Source: Rhodoferax sp. BAB1 (GTDB lineage Bacteria; Pseudomonadota; Gammaproteobacteria; Burkholderiales; Burkholderiaceae_C). From it: DNA of 64,000 nucleotides. The position numbers and the translations under genes were made by a program. Of this stretch, positions 31,783 through 40,593 are shown in pieces. Numbering within the stretch: the first letter of the stretch is position 1; each line of letters opens with the position of its first letter. The stretch lies in assembly GCF_013334205.1 (NCBI RefSeq), contig NZ_CP054424.1, positions 3,120,001 through 3,184,000 on the forward strand, read 5' to 3'. The notes under the pieces were generated by a model. The model saw only the letters and a list, made by a program, of their open reading frames with translations, searched no databases and was not told the origin of the DNA.

Positions 31783-32631
31783 TCAGGACACTGAATTGGC
31801 CATTTTCTCACCAAGCCGGATCGGGCGGGCGGGCGCCCAGTCCGGGTTGAATTGCGTAGGGCCTTGGGGCCAGAGCATCACCACGGTAGACCCGAGGAGA
31901 AAACGGCCCATTTCCGCACCTTTTTTGAGCTCAATACCCTGACCCTCATAGTGCCATTCGGTCACGGTGGGCCGGCGTGGCGGGTTGACCAGACCGTGCC
32001 AGACCGTGGCCATGCTGCCCACGATGGTGGCGCCCACCAGCACCAGGGCCAGGGGGCCGTGGGCCGTGTTGAAAATGCAGACCACGCGCTCGTTGCGGGC
32101 AAACAGGCCGGGCACACCACGCGCCGTGGTGGGGTTGACCGAGAACAGTTCACCCGGCACATAGATCATGCGCGTGAGCGTCCCGTCACAGGGCATGTGG
32201 ATGCGGTGGTAGTCGCGCGGGCTCAGGTACAAGGTGGCGAAGTGGCCGTTCTCGAACTGCGCCGCCAGCGCGGCGTCGCCGCCCACCAGGGCCTGCGTGC
32301 TGTAACGGTGGCCCTTGGCCTGGAAGATCTGGTCGCGCTCGATCGCGCCGAACTGGCTGATCGCGCCGTCCACCGGGCAGACCCAGTGGGCGTCAGCCAG
32401 CGGGCGGGCGCCGTCTTTCAGGGCGCGCGTGAAGAATTCGTTGAACGTGGGGTAGCTGGCCGGCTCGGGGTTGGCGGCCTCGGCCATGTTCACGTCGTAG
32501 CGGCGGATGAAACGACGGATGATGGCCGTGGTCACGCCCCCCATGGCGGAACCGGCGACCAGGCCGGCAAAGGAGGTGATGGCCTTTTTAGGCAGCAGGT
32601 ACTGGGGCAGCACCGCAAGACGGTCGGACAT
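31783..32631 (-). CDS. psd: Phosphatidylserine decarboxylase
   Basis: A 282-residue membrane-associated proenzyme that makes phosphatidylethanolamine from phosphatidylserine. The self-cleavage site LGST is present (GRFLLGSTVVML), whose serine becomes the pyruvoyl group. Catalytic partners appear in PVDGAISQFG and YLSPRDYHRIHMPCDG. Length and N-terminal membrane anchor fit proteobacterial Psd. It is divergent from glcD and followed closely by the class V aminotransferase. Confidence 0.95.
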   Translation of the reverse strand: MSDRLAVLPQYLLPKKAITSFAGLVAGSAMGGVTTAIIRRFIRRYDVNMAEAANPEPASYPTFNEFFTRALKDGARPLADAHWVCPVDGAISQFGAIERDQIFQAKGHRYSTQALVGGDAALAAQFENGHFATLYLSPRDYHRIHMPCDGTLTRMIYVPGELFSVNPTTARGVPGLFARNERVVCIFNTAHGPLALVLVGATIVGSMATVWHGLVNPPRRPTVTEWHYEGQGIELKKGAEMGRFLLGSTVVMLWPQGPTQFNPDWAPARPIRLGEKMANSVS

Positions 32632-32723
32632 GGGCAGCTGCCGCAGGAGCGAGAGTAAGGGAGAGACGAATTATAGGGAAGCGGGTCTGCCCGCGGGCGC
32701 TGGCTGGGCCTAGAATGTTCTTC

Positions 32724-34226
32724 ATGAATGCTCCCGCCTCCACCCCGCAGATCGACGCCCTGCAACGTGCTGAAACCCAGTCGCGGGTGGTGCAGGCCCT
32801 GGGCTCGGTGTTGCCCGCCCATGCCCTGCTCTGGCAGGCCGAGGACACCACCCCCTACGAATGCGACGGCCTCACGGCCTACCGCCAGCGCCCGCTGGTG
32901 GTGGCCCTGCCCGAGACCGAGGCCCAGGTGCAGGGCGTGCTCAAGGCCTGCCACGCCCTGGGCGTGCCGGTGGTGGCGCGCGGCGCCGGCACCGGCCTGT
33001 CGGGTGGCGCCATGCCCCACGCCATGGGCGTGACGCTCTCGCTGGCCAAGTTCAACCAGATCCTGAAGATCGACCCGGTCAGCCGCACGGCCGTGGTCCA
33101 GGCCGGCGTGCGCAATCTGGCCATCAGCGAGGCCGCCGCGCCCTACAAGCTCTATTACGCGCCCGATCCGTCCAGCCAGATCGCCTGCACCATCGGCGGC
33201 AACGTGGCCGAGAACTCGGGCGGTGTGCACTGCCTCAAGTACGGCCTGACCGTGCACAACGTGCTGAAAGTGCGTGGTTACACGGTGGCGGGCGAGCCCA
33301 TCGAATTCGGCTCCGAGGCGCTGGACGTGCCAGGTTACGACCTGCTCAGCGTTTTCATCGGCAGCGAAGGCATGCTGGCCGTGACGGTGGAAGTCACCGT
33401 GCGCTTGGTGCCCAAGCCGCAGCTGGCACGCTGCATCATGGCGAGCTTCGACGACGTGCGCAAGGCTGGCGACGCGGTGGCCGCGGTGATTGCCGCGGGC
33501 ATCATTCCGGCCGGGCTGGAGATGATGGACCAGCCCATGACGGCAGCGGTGGAAGATTTTGTGCACGCGGGTTACGACCTGAACGCCGCCGCCATCCTGC
33601 TGTGCGAGAGCGACGGCACACCCGAAGAGGTGGAAGAGGAAATCGGCCGCATGAGCGAGGTGCTGCGCAAGGCTGGCGCCACGGCCATTGCGGTCAGCCG
33701 CGACGAGGCCGAGCGCCTGCGCTACTGGAGCGGGCGCAAGAATGCCTTCCCGGCCAGCGGCCGCCTGGCGCCAGACTATATGTGCATGGACTCGACCATC
33801 CCGCGCAAGCGCCTGGCCGACATCCTGCTGGCCATCCAGGAGATGGAGCAGAAATACGCGCTGCGCTGCCTCAACGTCTTCCACGCCGGCGACGGCAACC
33901 TGCACCCGCTGATCCTCTTCGATGCGAATGACGCGGACCAGCTGCACCGCTGCGAACTCTTCGGCGCCGACATCCTGGAAACCAGCGTGGCCATGGGCGG
34001 CACAGTGACCGGCGAGCACGGCGTGGGCGTGGAGAAGCTCAACTCCATGTGCGTGCAGTTCAGCACCGAGGAAAACGCGCAGATGCTGGCCCTCAAGCGC
34101 GCCTTCGATCCGCAGGGCACGCTCAATCCCGGCAAGGTCATCCCCACCCACAACCGTTGCGCCGAGTACGGCAAGATGCTGGTGCGCGGCGGCAAGATCA
34201 GCCACCCCGACCTGCCGCGCTTCTAG
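32724..34226 (+). CDS. glcD: Glycolate oxidase subunit GlcD (FAD-linked oxidase)
   Basis: A 500-residue flavoprotein. The FAD-binding domain covers about residues 45-220 (VVARGAGTGLSGGAMPHAMG), and the FAD-oxidase C domain follows with NVFHAGDGNLHPLI and GGTVTGEHGVGVEK. It oxidises glycolate or another 2-hydroxy acid such as D-lactate to the keto acid. The GlcE and GlcF subunits are not beside it, so it may act with genes elsewhere or alone. ATG at 32724 is preferred to 32715 by comparison with relatives; neither has a strong ribosome binding site. Confidence 0.88.
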   Translation: MNAPASTPQIDALQRAETQSRVVQALGSVLPAHALLWQAEDTTPYECDGLTAYRQRPLVVALPETEAQVQGVLKACHALGVPVVARGAGTGLSGGAMPHAMGVTLSLAKFNQILKIDPVSRTAVVQAGVRNLAISEAAAPYKLYYAPDPSSQIACTIGGNVAENSGGVHCLKYGLTVHNVLKVRGYTVAGEPIEFGSEALDVPGYDLLSVFIGSEGMLAVTVEVTVRLVPKPQLARCIMASFDDVRKAGDAVAAVIAAGIIPAGLEMMDQPMTAAVEDFVHAGYDLNAAAILLCESDGTPEEVEEEIGRMSEVLRKAGATAIAVSRDEAERLRYWSGRKNAFPASGRLAPDYMCMDSTIPRKRLADILLAIQEMEQKYALRCLNVFHAGDGNLHPLILFDANDADQLHRCELFGADILETSVAMGGTVTGEHGVGVEKLNSMCVQFSTEENAQMLALKRAFDPQGTLNPGKVIPTHNRCAEYGKMLVRGGKISHPDLPRF

Positions 34227-34236
34227 GATGTCAGCC

Positions 34237-34287
34237 CCCAAGCTCCCTGTGGTCGCGTCCCCCCGAGGGGGAATCGACCTCCTTGGG
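34237..34287. repeat. Nested hairpin between glcD and the LrgA gene
   Basis: Outer arms CCCAAG (34237-34242) and CTTGGG (34282-34287) enclose inner arms TCCCCC and GGGGGA (34258-34263, 34267-34272). Similar CCCCCGAGGGGG sequences recur between genes in Comamonadaceae genomes as I remember them. It may attenuate transcription from glcD into lrgA. Confidence 0.5.
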
Positions 34288-34307
34288 AACGGCCCGGCGG
34301 AGGTCTG

Positions 34308-34661
34308 ATGCAAGCCCTGCGCGGATTTGCCTGGCTGCTGGTCCTGCAATCCGCCGGGGAACTGCTCTCGCACGGCCTGCGCCTGCCCTTTCCCGGCCCG
34401 GTCGTGGGCCTGGTGCTGCTGCTGGCCGCCCTGAACTTCGAGGCCGTGCGCACACCGGTGGCCGCCTGTGCCGACTTCCTGCTGGCCCACCTCTCCCTGC
34501 TCTTCGTGCCGGTGGGCGTGGGCGTGATGACGCACCTGGGCCTGATCGGCGAATACGGCGGACGCATGCTCGCCGTCATCGTGCTCTCGACCTGGATCGG
34601 CCTGGCCGTCACCGCCCTGGTGCTGCGCGCGCTGATGAAACAGCAGGCCCGGCAGAAGTAA
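34308..34661 (+). CDS. CidA/LrgA family membrane protein
   Basis: A 117-residue protein with four membrane helices, of the LrgA/CidA holin-like family. LQSAGELLSHGLRLPFPGPV and LFVPVGVGVMTHLGLI are characteristic. With LrgB it influences murein hydrolase activity, or exports glycolate/pyruvate-type acids, as shown for the plant plastid PLGG1 fusion and some bacterial Lrg systems. The neighbouring glcD makes the glycolate link attractive. GGAGG lies just upstream of the start. Confidence 0.87.
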   Translation: MQALRGFAWLLVLQSAGELLSHGLRLPFPGPVVGLVLLLAALNFEAVRTPVAACADFLLAHLSLLFVPVGVGVMTHLGLIGEYGGRMLAVIVLSTWIGLAVTALVLRALMKQQARQK

Positions 34662-34665
34662 GCTC

Positions 34666-35394
34666 ATGCAGAACTTCGTCCAGCTCTGGGTCTACCTCTC
34701 CAGCACGCCGCTGTTCGGCCTGACGGCCACCATGGCGGTCTACGTGCTGGCGCATGCCTTCTACACCGCACGCCAGCAGGCGCCCTGGGCCAACCCGGTG
34801 CTGTGGACCGTGGTGGTCATCGCCGGCGTGCTGCTGCTCACCGGCATCCCCTACCCCACCTATTTCTCGGGGGCACAGTTCATCCACTTCCTGCTCGGGC
34901 CTGCCGTGGTGGCGCTGGCCTGGCCGCTGTGGCAGCGCCGCGTGGAATTGCGCGCGCGCTGGGCCCCGCTGCTGCTGGCGGCCCTCATCGGCGGCGCAGC
35001 CGCGGCCGGCTCAGCCTGGGCGCTGGGCCTGACCTTCGGCCTGCCCGCCGACGTGGTGCTGTCCATGACCACCAAGTCGGTCACGGCGCCGGTGGCCATG
35101 GGCGTGGCCGAAAAGATCGGCGGAATCCCCGCGCTGGCCGCGGTATTCGCCGTGCTCACCGGCATCATCGGCGCCCTGAGCGGCAAGTACCTGTTCGACC
35201 TGCTGCGCATTTCCACCACGCAAGCCGGCTGGATGGCGCGCGGTTTTGCCCTGGGCACCACCTCGCACGGCCTGGGCGCGGCGCGCGCACTGCAGGTCAA
35301 TGCCGATGCCGGCGCCTACGCGGGCCTGGCCCTGGGCCTGCAGGTGGTGCTGGCCTCGTTGCTGATCCCGCTGGTGTTCCGGCTCTGGGGCTGA
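34666..35394 (+). CDS. LrgB family membrane protein
   Basis: A 242-residue protein with about eight membrane segments, typical of LrgB/YohK (FGLPADVVLSMTTKSVTAPV, GFALGTTSHGLGAARALQ). It starts 4 bases after the LrgA gene, so the two are cotranscribed and translationally coupled. The pair may handle small carboxylic acids such as glycolate or pyruvate. Its stop codon abuts that of the convergent diguanylate cyclase gene. Confidence 0.9.
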   Translation: MQNFVQLWVYLSSTPLFGLTATMAVYVLAHAFYTARQQAPWANPVLWTVVVIAGVLLLTGIPYPTYFSGAQFIHFLLGPAVVALAWPLWQRRVELRARWAPLLLAALIGGAAAAGSAWALGLTFGLPADVVLSMTTKSVTAPVAMGVAEKIGGIPALAAVFAVLTGIIGALSGKYLFDLLRISTTQAGWMARGFALGTTSHGLGAARALQVNADAGAYAGLALGLQVVLASLLIPLVFRLWG

Positions 35395-38300
35395 TCAGGC
35401 AGCCTCGCCTTTCTCCAGGCTGTAGCGGTTGCGCCCCAGGCCCTTGGCGGCATACAGCTGCTCGTCGGCGCGGCGCATCAGTTCACGCGGCACCACCGGT
35501 ACGTCGCCGGCCTGGACCGCCACGCCGATGCTGGTGGTGACCGCGACGCTCCGGTCCTCCAGGATGAAAGGCTCCTGCATGGCTTGCACGATGTTCTCCG
35601 CCACCCGGGCGGCGGACAGCGGGCTGTCGATCTCTTCCAGCAGGATCGCAAACTCGTCGCCGCCCAGCCGCACCACCGTATCGGTGGCGCGCAGGATCTT
35701 GGAAAGCCGGCCACCGAAGCCCTGCAGCAGCAGGTCCCCCGTCAGGTGGCCCAGCTGGTCGTTGATCTGCTTGAAACGGTCGATGTCCAGGTACATCACG
35801 GCCAGGCAGGACTGCGTGGCCTGGGCATGCTGGAGCGCATCGCGCAGCCGGCTGTCGAAGCCCGAGCGGTTGAGCAGCCCGGTCAGCGGATCGCGCTGGC
35901 TCAGCGCGATCAGGCGCCGCTCTTCCAGTTTCTGGCCCGTGGTGTCGGTGATGATGCAGACAAAACCCACGACGCTGTGGCCATCCTCGGCAAACTGCGG
36001 CACGTAGTCGGAGCGGTAGCTGCGGTAGCCTTCGGCCGTGGTCAGTTCGCCGTCGAAACTGACGGCCTCCCCCTGCAGGGCCCGCAGGATATAGGGCTCG
36101 ACCTTCTGGTAGGCCACCTCGCCCAGCATCTCGCGCACCGTGCGCCCGTACCAGGCCTGGCGCGGCCGGGCAAAGGCCTTTTCATAGGCCAGGTTGACGA
36201 AGCGGTAGCACTGCGCATGGTCCACATAGGACACCCGCATCGGCATTCGATCCGTGATGCTGACGAGCAGGCGCTCGTTCTGGTGCAGGGCCGCTTCCGC
36301 CTGCCGCGCCGCCGTGATGTCCGTCCCCAGGGTGTAGAAACCCAGGACCGTGCCGGTCTGCTCGTCCCGGCGCGGCACCAGGTGGAACTGCAGCACGCGC
36401 CCCCCGGGCACTTCCGTGATCTGACGCTCGTACTCGACGGCTTCGCCGCGCAGGGCTGCCTGCAGCCTGGGCATCACGGCCCGGGTGACCTCCTCGGGAT
36501 AGGCCTCCTCAAACCGGTGATTGATCAGCTGCTGCTTGTCCAGCCCCATCCATTGCTCATAACGGCGGTTCACGAAACGGAAGCGCAGGTCGGCCCCCGT
36601 TTCGGCGATCAGGGCCGGCACGTTGTCGGCGATGGCGCGCAGGCGCTGCTCGTTCTCGCGCAGGGCCGCCTCGACCTTGCGGTTCTCGGTGATGTCGAAA
36701 CCGATGGCATAACAACCGTCGGGCTGGCCGTCCTGGTCCAGCCGCGGCACCAGGGTGATGCGCAACCAGCGGGTTTGGCCGGCGTGGCGGGCCTCGCGCA
36801 CGTAGTCCACGCGCTCGCCCCGGAAGGCGCGCGCATGGTAGGGACCGATGAGCTCGAACAGCGGCCGGCCCATGACCTGCTCGATGCTGCGCCCCAGCAT
36901 GTCGCCGCGCGCGATGCCCAGCCACTCCTCATAGGCCCGGTTGGCAAAGCGGTAGACATAGTCCGCTCCGACTTCCGCAATCAGGGCCGGCACGCTGTCG
37001 GTGATCGCACGCAGCCGCTGCTCGCTCTCGTGCAGCTGTCGTTCGGCCGCCTTGGAGGCCGTGATGTCACGCAGGATGCCCGAGAAATGCTGCGCCGAGC
37101 CGTCGGGTGAACGGTGCGCAATCAGCAGGTGGCTCAGAACGCGCGCCTCGCCCTGGGCATTCCTGGCCAGGGTCTCGCCCTGCCAGTAGCCCTGCCGCAG
37201 GGCCGTGGGCAGCACCTCGGACTCGCGGCGGGCGAACTGTTCTTCCCCCAGGATGTCCAGCGCCGACAGTGAAGCCAGGGGGGCATCGGGCGCACGGCCG
37301 ATGAAACGGCGAAAGGCAGGGTTGGCATAGAGGCAGTTGCCGTCCATGTCGCTTTGCACCACGAGGTCGGTGCTGAGCTCGAAGACTTCCGTCAGCATGC
37401 GCTGCGCCTTCTGGCTGGCATGCTGGGCACGGTGCAGGCGCCAGGCAAAGAACAGGCCCAGCACGGTGATGACCGCCACCACCGCCAGAATCATGTCCCG
37501 GCGCTCGTAGTAACTGGCCAGCACATCGTCCACATTACGGCTCACGCTCACGATCAGCGGATAAGCCTGCAACTGCTCGAAGTTCTGCAGGCGCGGCGGA
37601 TTGTTGCTCAGGGTGCCGTCCGTGATGGTGGCGCCACGCGGACCCTGGCGCATCAGCGCGAACCAGGGCTGATCCGAGAAGTTGCGGCCCATGAGCCCGG
37701 GCAGGAAGGGTGTGCGCGACAGGAAGACACCGTCGCGCCGCAGCACGGCGACCGCGCCCGAGGGTTTGACACGGAACTGTTCATGGTAGGCCTGCAGGCG
37801 GTCCAGTTCGACGGCAGCGAACACCACCTGCATGTCACCGACCGGTTTCGTCAGGCGCATCGAGACCGGGATGCCCCATTTGCCGGTCACGCGGCTGAGC
37901 ACCGGGTCGCCGATGTAAAGCTGACCCGCATCGAGCTTGAGGGCTTCGCGGTAGTAGGGCCGGTCGCTGACATCGGCCAGCGGCCGGCCAGCACGCGCCG
38001 GCAGATAGTGCAGCTGGCCCCGGGTCGAGACCATGCGCGGGTCGATCAGCCCGCCCGAGGCCTTGCGCATGTCATCCACCAGGTTGTTGAAGCCGGGGTC
38101 ACGCAGCGGGTCGATGCCGGGGCGTTCCTGCAACCAGCGGTCGATCACCCGCAGATCGGTCTCGACCGTGCGAAACAGGCTCTCGGTATGCTGCGCCACG
38201 GCGCTGCGCAGGTAGCCCAGCTCGCGCTGCGCATCCTCGACCAGGCTCTGCTTCTGGAAGGCCGAAAAACCGATGACCAGGCCCCAGAGCGCCAGCAGGA

Positions 38301-38439
38301 TCACGCCCACCAGACCGTACAGGCCCAGCACCTCCTGCCGCCAGGACCGTCGCGGCGGACGCCCGGACAGGGACGTCAGGGAGGGCAGCCCGGCTGAGCC
38401 ATGCTCTGATGAATGATCTTTCGGATGGAACAGGGGCAT
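35395..38439 (-). CDS. Diguanylate cyclase with periplasmic Cache and four PAS domains
   Basis: A protein of about 1014 residues. In order: a membrane helix near residues 40-60, a periplasmic double Cache domain (about 65-310), a second helix (about 315-335), four PAS units each of about 120 residues, and a C-terminal GGDEF domain (motif GGDEFAILLEEID). There is no EAL domain, so it should only synthesise cyclic-di-GMP. The PAS units share near-repeat phrases such as VPALIAEVGAD and VPALIAETGAD, a sign of internal duplication. The start is uncertain: ATG at 38439 is preferred over GTG at 38484. Confidence 0.87.
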   Translation of the reverse strand: MPLFHPKDHSSEHGSAGLPSLTSLSGRPPRRSWRQEVLGLYGLVGVILLALWGLVIGFSAFQKQSLVEDAQRELGYLRSAVAQHTESLFRTVETDLRVIDRWLQERPGIDPLRDPGFNNLVDDMRKASGGLIDPRMVSTRGQLHYLPARAGRPLADVSDRPYYREALKLDAGQLYIGDPVLSRVTGKWGIPVSMRLTKPVGDMQVVFAAVELDRLQAYHEQFRVKPSGAVAVLRRDGVFLSRTPFLPGLMGRNFSDQPWFALMRQGPRGATITDGTLSNNPPRLQNFEQLQAYPLIVSVSRNVDDVLASYYERRDMILAVVAVITVLGLFFAWRLHRAQHASQKAQRMLTEVFELSTDLVVQSDMDGNCLYANPAFRRFIGRAPDAPLASLSALDILGEEQFARRESEVLPTALRQGYWQGETLARNAQGEARVLSHLLIAHRSPDGSAQHFSGILRDITASKAAERQLHESEQRLRAITDSVPALIAEVGADYVYRFANRAYEEWLGIARGDMLGRSIEQVMGRPLFELIGPYHARAFRGERVDYVREARHAGQTRWLRITLVPRLDQDGQPDGCYAIGFDITENRKVEAALRENEQRLRAIADNVPALIAETGADLRFRFVNRRYEQWMGLDKQQLINHRFEEAYPEEVTRAVMPRLQAALRGEAVEYERQITEVPGGRVLQFHLVPRRDEQTGTVLGFYTLGTDITAARQAEAALHQNERLLVSITDRMPMRVSYVDHAQCYRFVNLAYEKAFARPRQAWYGRTVREMLGEVAYQKVEPYILRALQGEAVSFDGELTTAEGYRSYRSDYVPQFAEDGHSVVGFVCIITDTTGQKLEERRLIALSQRDPLTGLLNRSGFDSRLRDALQHAQATQSCLAVMYLDIDRFKQINDQLGHLTGDLLLQGFGGRLSKILRATDTVVRLGGDEFAILLEEIDSPLSAARVAENIVQAMQEPFILEDRSVAVTTSIGVAVQAGDVPVVPRELMRRADEQLYAAKGLGRNRYSLEKGEAA

Positions 38440-38642
38440 AGACGACACGACATGACACCGACACCCCCTGTTCTTGTTTTCCACGGAACCACGCTCACTG
38501 CGCCAGCACGGGTCCGATCGAAAACCTTATCGGGCCAGTGTAAGAGCTTTCCCTTGCATTTCCCTGCCACGGGACTCCCACGGAACTTCAGTGATGCAAA
38601 ATTTGCCTTCTCCCCGTTTATTTACCCCTCTGGAGTGACACC

Positions 38643-39614
38643 ATGTTCCTGAACCTCAAGCGCCGCACCCTGGGCCTGGCCGCGGCCGCCCTGCTCCTTG
38701 CCGGCCCGGCCCTGGCCGACCCGTCCACCATCAAGATCATGGTGGGTTTCCCGCCCGGCGGCGGCACCGATGCCATCGCGCGCGTGCTGGCCGAGAAACT
38801 CAAGGACCAGCTGGGTGCCAACGTCATCGTCGAGAACAAGGCCGGTGCCGGCGGCCAGCTGGCCGCCCAGGCTCTCAAGGCCGCGCCGGCCGACGGCTCG
38901 GTGCTTTTCCTCTCGCATGACCACAGCATTTCCATCCTGCCGCTGACGCTGAAGAACCCGGGCTTCGACCCGGCGCAGGACTTCGTGCCGGTGGCCGGTT
39001 TCGCCACCTTCGTCAACGGCCTGGCGCTCTCGGGCGGCACACCGGCCAAAAGCTACAAGGAGTACCTGGCCTGGGTACGCGAGAACGTCAAGGCGCGTGG
39101 CACGGTGGGCGTGCCGGCCCCGGCCTCCACCCCCGAATTCCTGGTCAAGGTGATGGGCCAGAAAAACGGCCTGGACCTGCAGGCCGCGCCCTACCGCGGC
39201 AGCGCTCCCATGATGGGCGACATGCTGGGCAACCAGATCGCCGCCGGCGTGGGCTCGGTGCCGGACTTCATCGAGAACCACAAGGCCGGCAAGATCCGCA
39301 TGGTGGCCGTGATCGGCACCAAGCGCCAGGCCATCCTGCCCGAGGTGCCGACCTTTGCCGAACTGGGGCTGAGCGGCTTCGAAGACCTGCCCTACTACGG
39401 CATCTTCGCCCCCAAGGGCACACCCAAGGCCACCCTGGACCGCTACTCGGCCGCGCTGGCCAAGGTCATCGCCCTGCCCGAGGTGCACGAGCGACTGACC
39501 GCCATGGGCCTGAGCGTGGGCCACATGACGTCCGAGCAGCTGGGCCAGCGCGAGCGCGCCTACAGCGAGAGCTGGGCGCGCATCATCAAGGCCAGCGGCT
39601 TCCAGGCGCAGTAA
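38643..39614 (+). CDS. Bug-family tripartite tricarboxylate transporter substrate-binding protein
   Basis: A 323-residue periplasmic receptor with a Sec signal (TLGLAAAALLLAGPALA). The Bug pattern is clear in STIKIMVGFPPGGGTDAIAR and ENKAGAGGQLAAQAL. The ligand is unknown; carboxylates are usual. It is a single-gene unit with a terminator behind it. It is only distantly similar to the Bug protein at 11043-12020. Confidence 0.9.
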   Translation: MFLNLKRRTLGLAAAALLLAGPALADPSTIKIMVGFPPGGGTDAIARVLAEKLKDQLGANVIVENKAGAGGQLAAQALKAAPADGSVLFLSHDHSISILPLTLKNPGFDPAQDFVPVAGFATFVNGLALSGGTPAKSYKEYLAWVRENVKARGTVGVPAPASTPEFLVKVMGQKNGLDLQAAPYRGSAPMMGDMLGNQIAAGVGSVPDFIENHKAGKIRMVAVIGTKRQAILPEVPTFAELGLSGFEDLPYYGIFAPKGTPKATLDRYSAALAKVIALPEVHERLTAMGLSVGHMTSEQLGQRERAYSESWARIIKASGFQAQ

Positions 39615-39635
39615 GCGTTCCGCCGTAGCGCACGA

Positions 39636-39661
39636 GCCGGGTTTCTGCCCGGCTTTTTTTC
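39636..39661 (+). terminator. Intrinsic terminator after the Bug gene
   Basis: GCCGGG, loop TTTCTG, CCCGGC, then a run of Ts. A clear Rho-independent terminator 20 bases after the stop codon. Confidence 0.9.
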
Positions 39662-39664
39662 GTC

Positions 39665-40228
39665 TCAGAGGGGGATGGGCTGCACCAGCACGATCTGGAA
39701 AATCGGCTCGAAGGGCGGCACGTGGCATTCCACAATCTGGCCCGGCGCCACCTGCAGCTTCAGGCCCGCCACGTCAGCGTGGATGGGCAGGGTGGCACAG
39801 ACCCGGTCCACCAGCACCGCCGTCAGGATGCGGCCGGCCCCCTTGGCCAGCAGGTACTGCACGGCCTTGTTGAGCGAATGGCCCTGGTAGAGCACGTCAT
39901 CGATCACCACCACGGTACGGCCGGTGAGGTCCAGGCCGGCATGCTCCTGGCTTTCGGTCAGGCGCGTTTCCGGATGGAGCAGGCTCAGATCGTCGGCATA
40001 ACGCTTGATCAGCAAGTCCAGGCGCTCCACCTCCCCTGCCACGCCCGCCTGCCGCAACCGCGCCAGCAGCTCGTCGGCCAGCGGAGCACCTCGGCGGCGC
40101 ACGCCGACCAGCGTCACCGGCCCCGCCCCCTGTAACAAGGCGGCCAGATGCGCTGCCATGGCGTCGAGCACACGGCCCAGTTCCGTACTGCCGTAGACCG
40201 GGGTCTGTCGTACTTCGGGTGTTGCCAT
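39665..40228 (-). CDS. PyrR-like phosphoribosyltransferase
   Basis: A 187-residue type I phosphoribosyltransferase. The PRPP loop is VVVIDDVLYQGHSLNKA and the substrate-loop region is LVGVRRRGAPLADEL, as in PyrR/uracil phosphoribosyltransferase. In Gram-negative bacteria such proteins often stand before pyrB, but pyr genes are not seen here, because the downstream side is the terminator of the Bug gene. The start at 40228 (MATPEVRQTPVYG) is chosen over 40303, which adds a non-conserved stretch. The palindromic element lies upstream. Confidence 0.8.
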   Translation of the reverse strand: MATPEVRQTPVYGSTELGRVLDAMAAHLAALLQGAGPVTLVGVRRRGAPLADELLARLRQAGVAGEVERLDLLIKRYADDLSLLHPETRLTESQEHAGLDLTGRTVVVIDDVLYQGHSLNKAVQYLLAKGAGRILTAVLVDRVCATLPIHADVAGLKLQVAPGQIVECHVPPFEPIFQIVLVQPIPL

Positions 40229-40324
40229 GGCGTCTGACCTCCTGATGACTGCCGACCATGCGCAGTGTGCCGCATGGTCCGGGCTGGCGCCAGCCAGCCT
40301 CACCCCAGCGCGGCCGGCTCAACC

Positions 40325-40593
40325 AGGGCCTGTTCACACTAATTTCTCAAGATGCGTTGCGGATCAAAAAAGCCATGCGGTAGGCGCGTGGACGCCGCCG
40401 GGGTTACCTCCCGGCCAGTCCGCATAACACCCCGCATGGCTTTTTTGGCCGCAACCCGCAGGGAACGGGGTGAAAACAGCGCCACTCGTTGTTGCACTCC
40501 TCGCCCTGGCGGCCAGCCAGAGCATCGTCGCGCGCCTAGATTGGCGCTGTTTTCACCCCGTTCGCACTTGAGAAATTAGTGTGAACAGGCCCT
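40325..40593. mobile_element. MITE-like element with perfect terminal inverted repeats and two inner palindromes
   Basis: The ends AGGGCCTGTTCACACTAATT (40325-) and its complement at the right end form perfect 27-base inverted repeats (40325-40351 and 40567-40593). Inside, 40366-40380 pairs with 40432-40446 (15 bases, AAAAAAGCCATGCGG), and 40464-40484 pairs with 40542-40562 (21 bases, starting AACGGGGTGAAAACAGCG). The 269 bases hold no convincing gene. The folded form would be a stem with two large hairpin arms. It fills most of the 364-base gap between the chemoreceptor and phosphoribosyltransferase genes. Confidence 0.8.

Noticed and set aside
32532..34667. A 711-codon minus-strand frame opposite glcD and the LrgA gene
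   Set aside because: The plus strand encodes recognised proteins; this frame is an antisense artefact.
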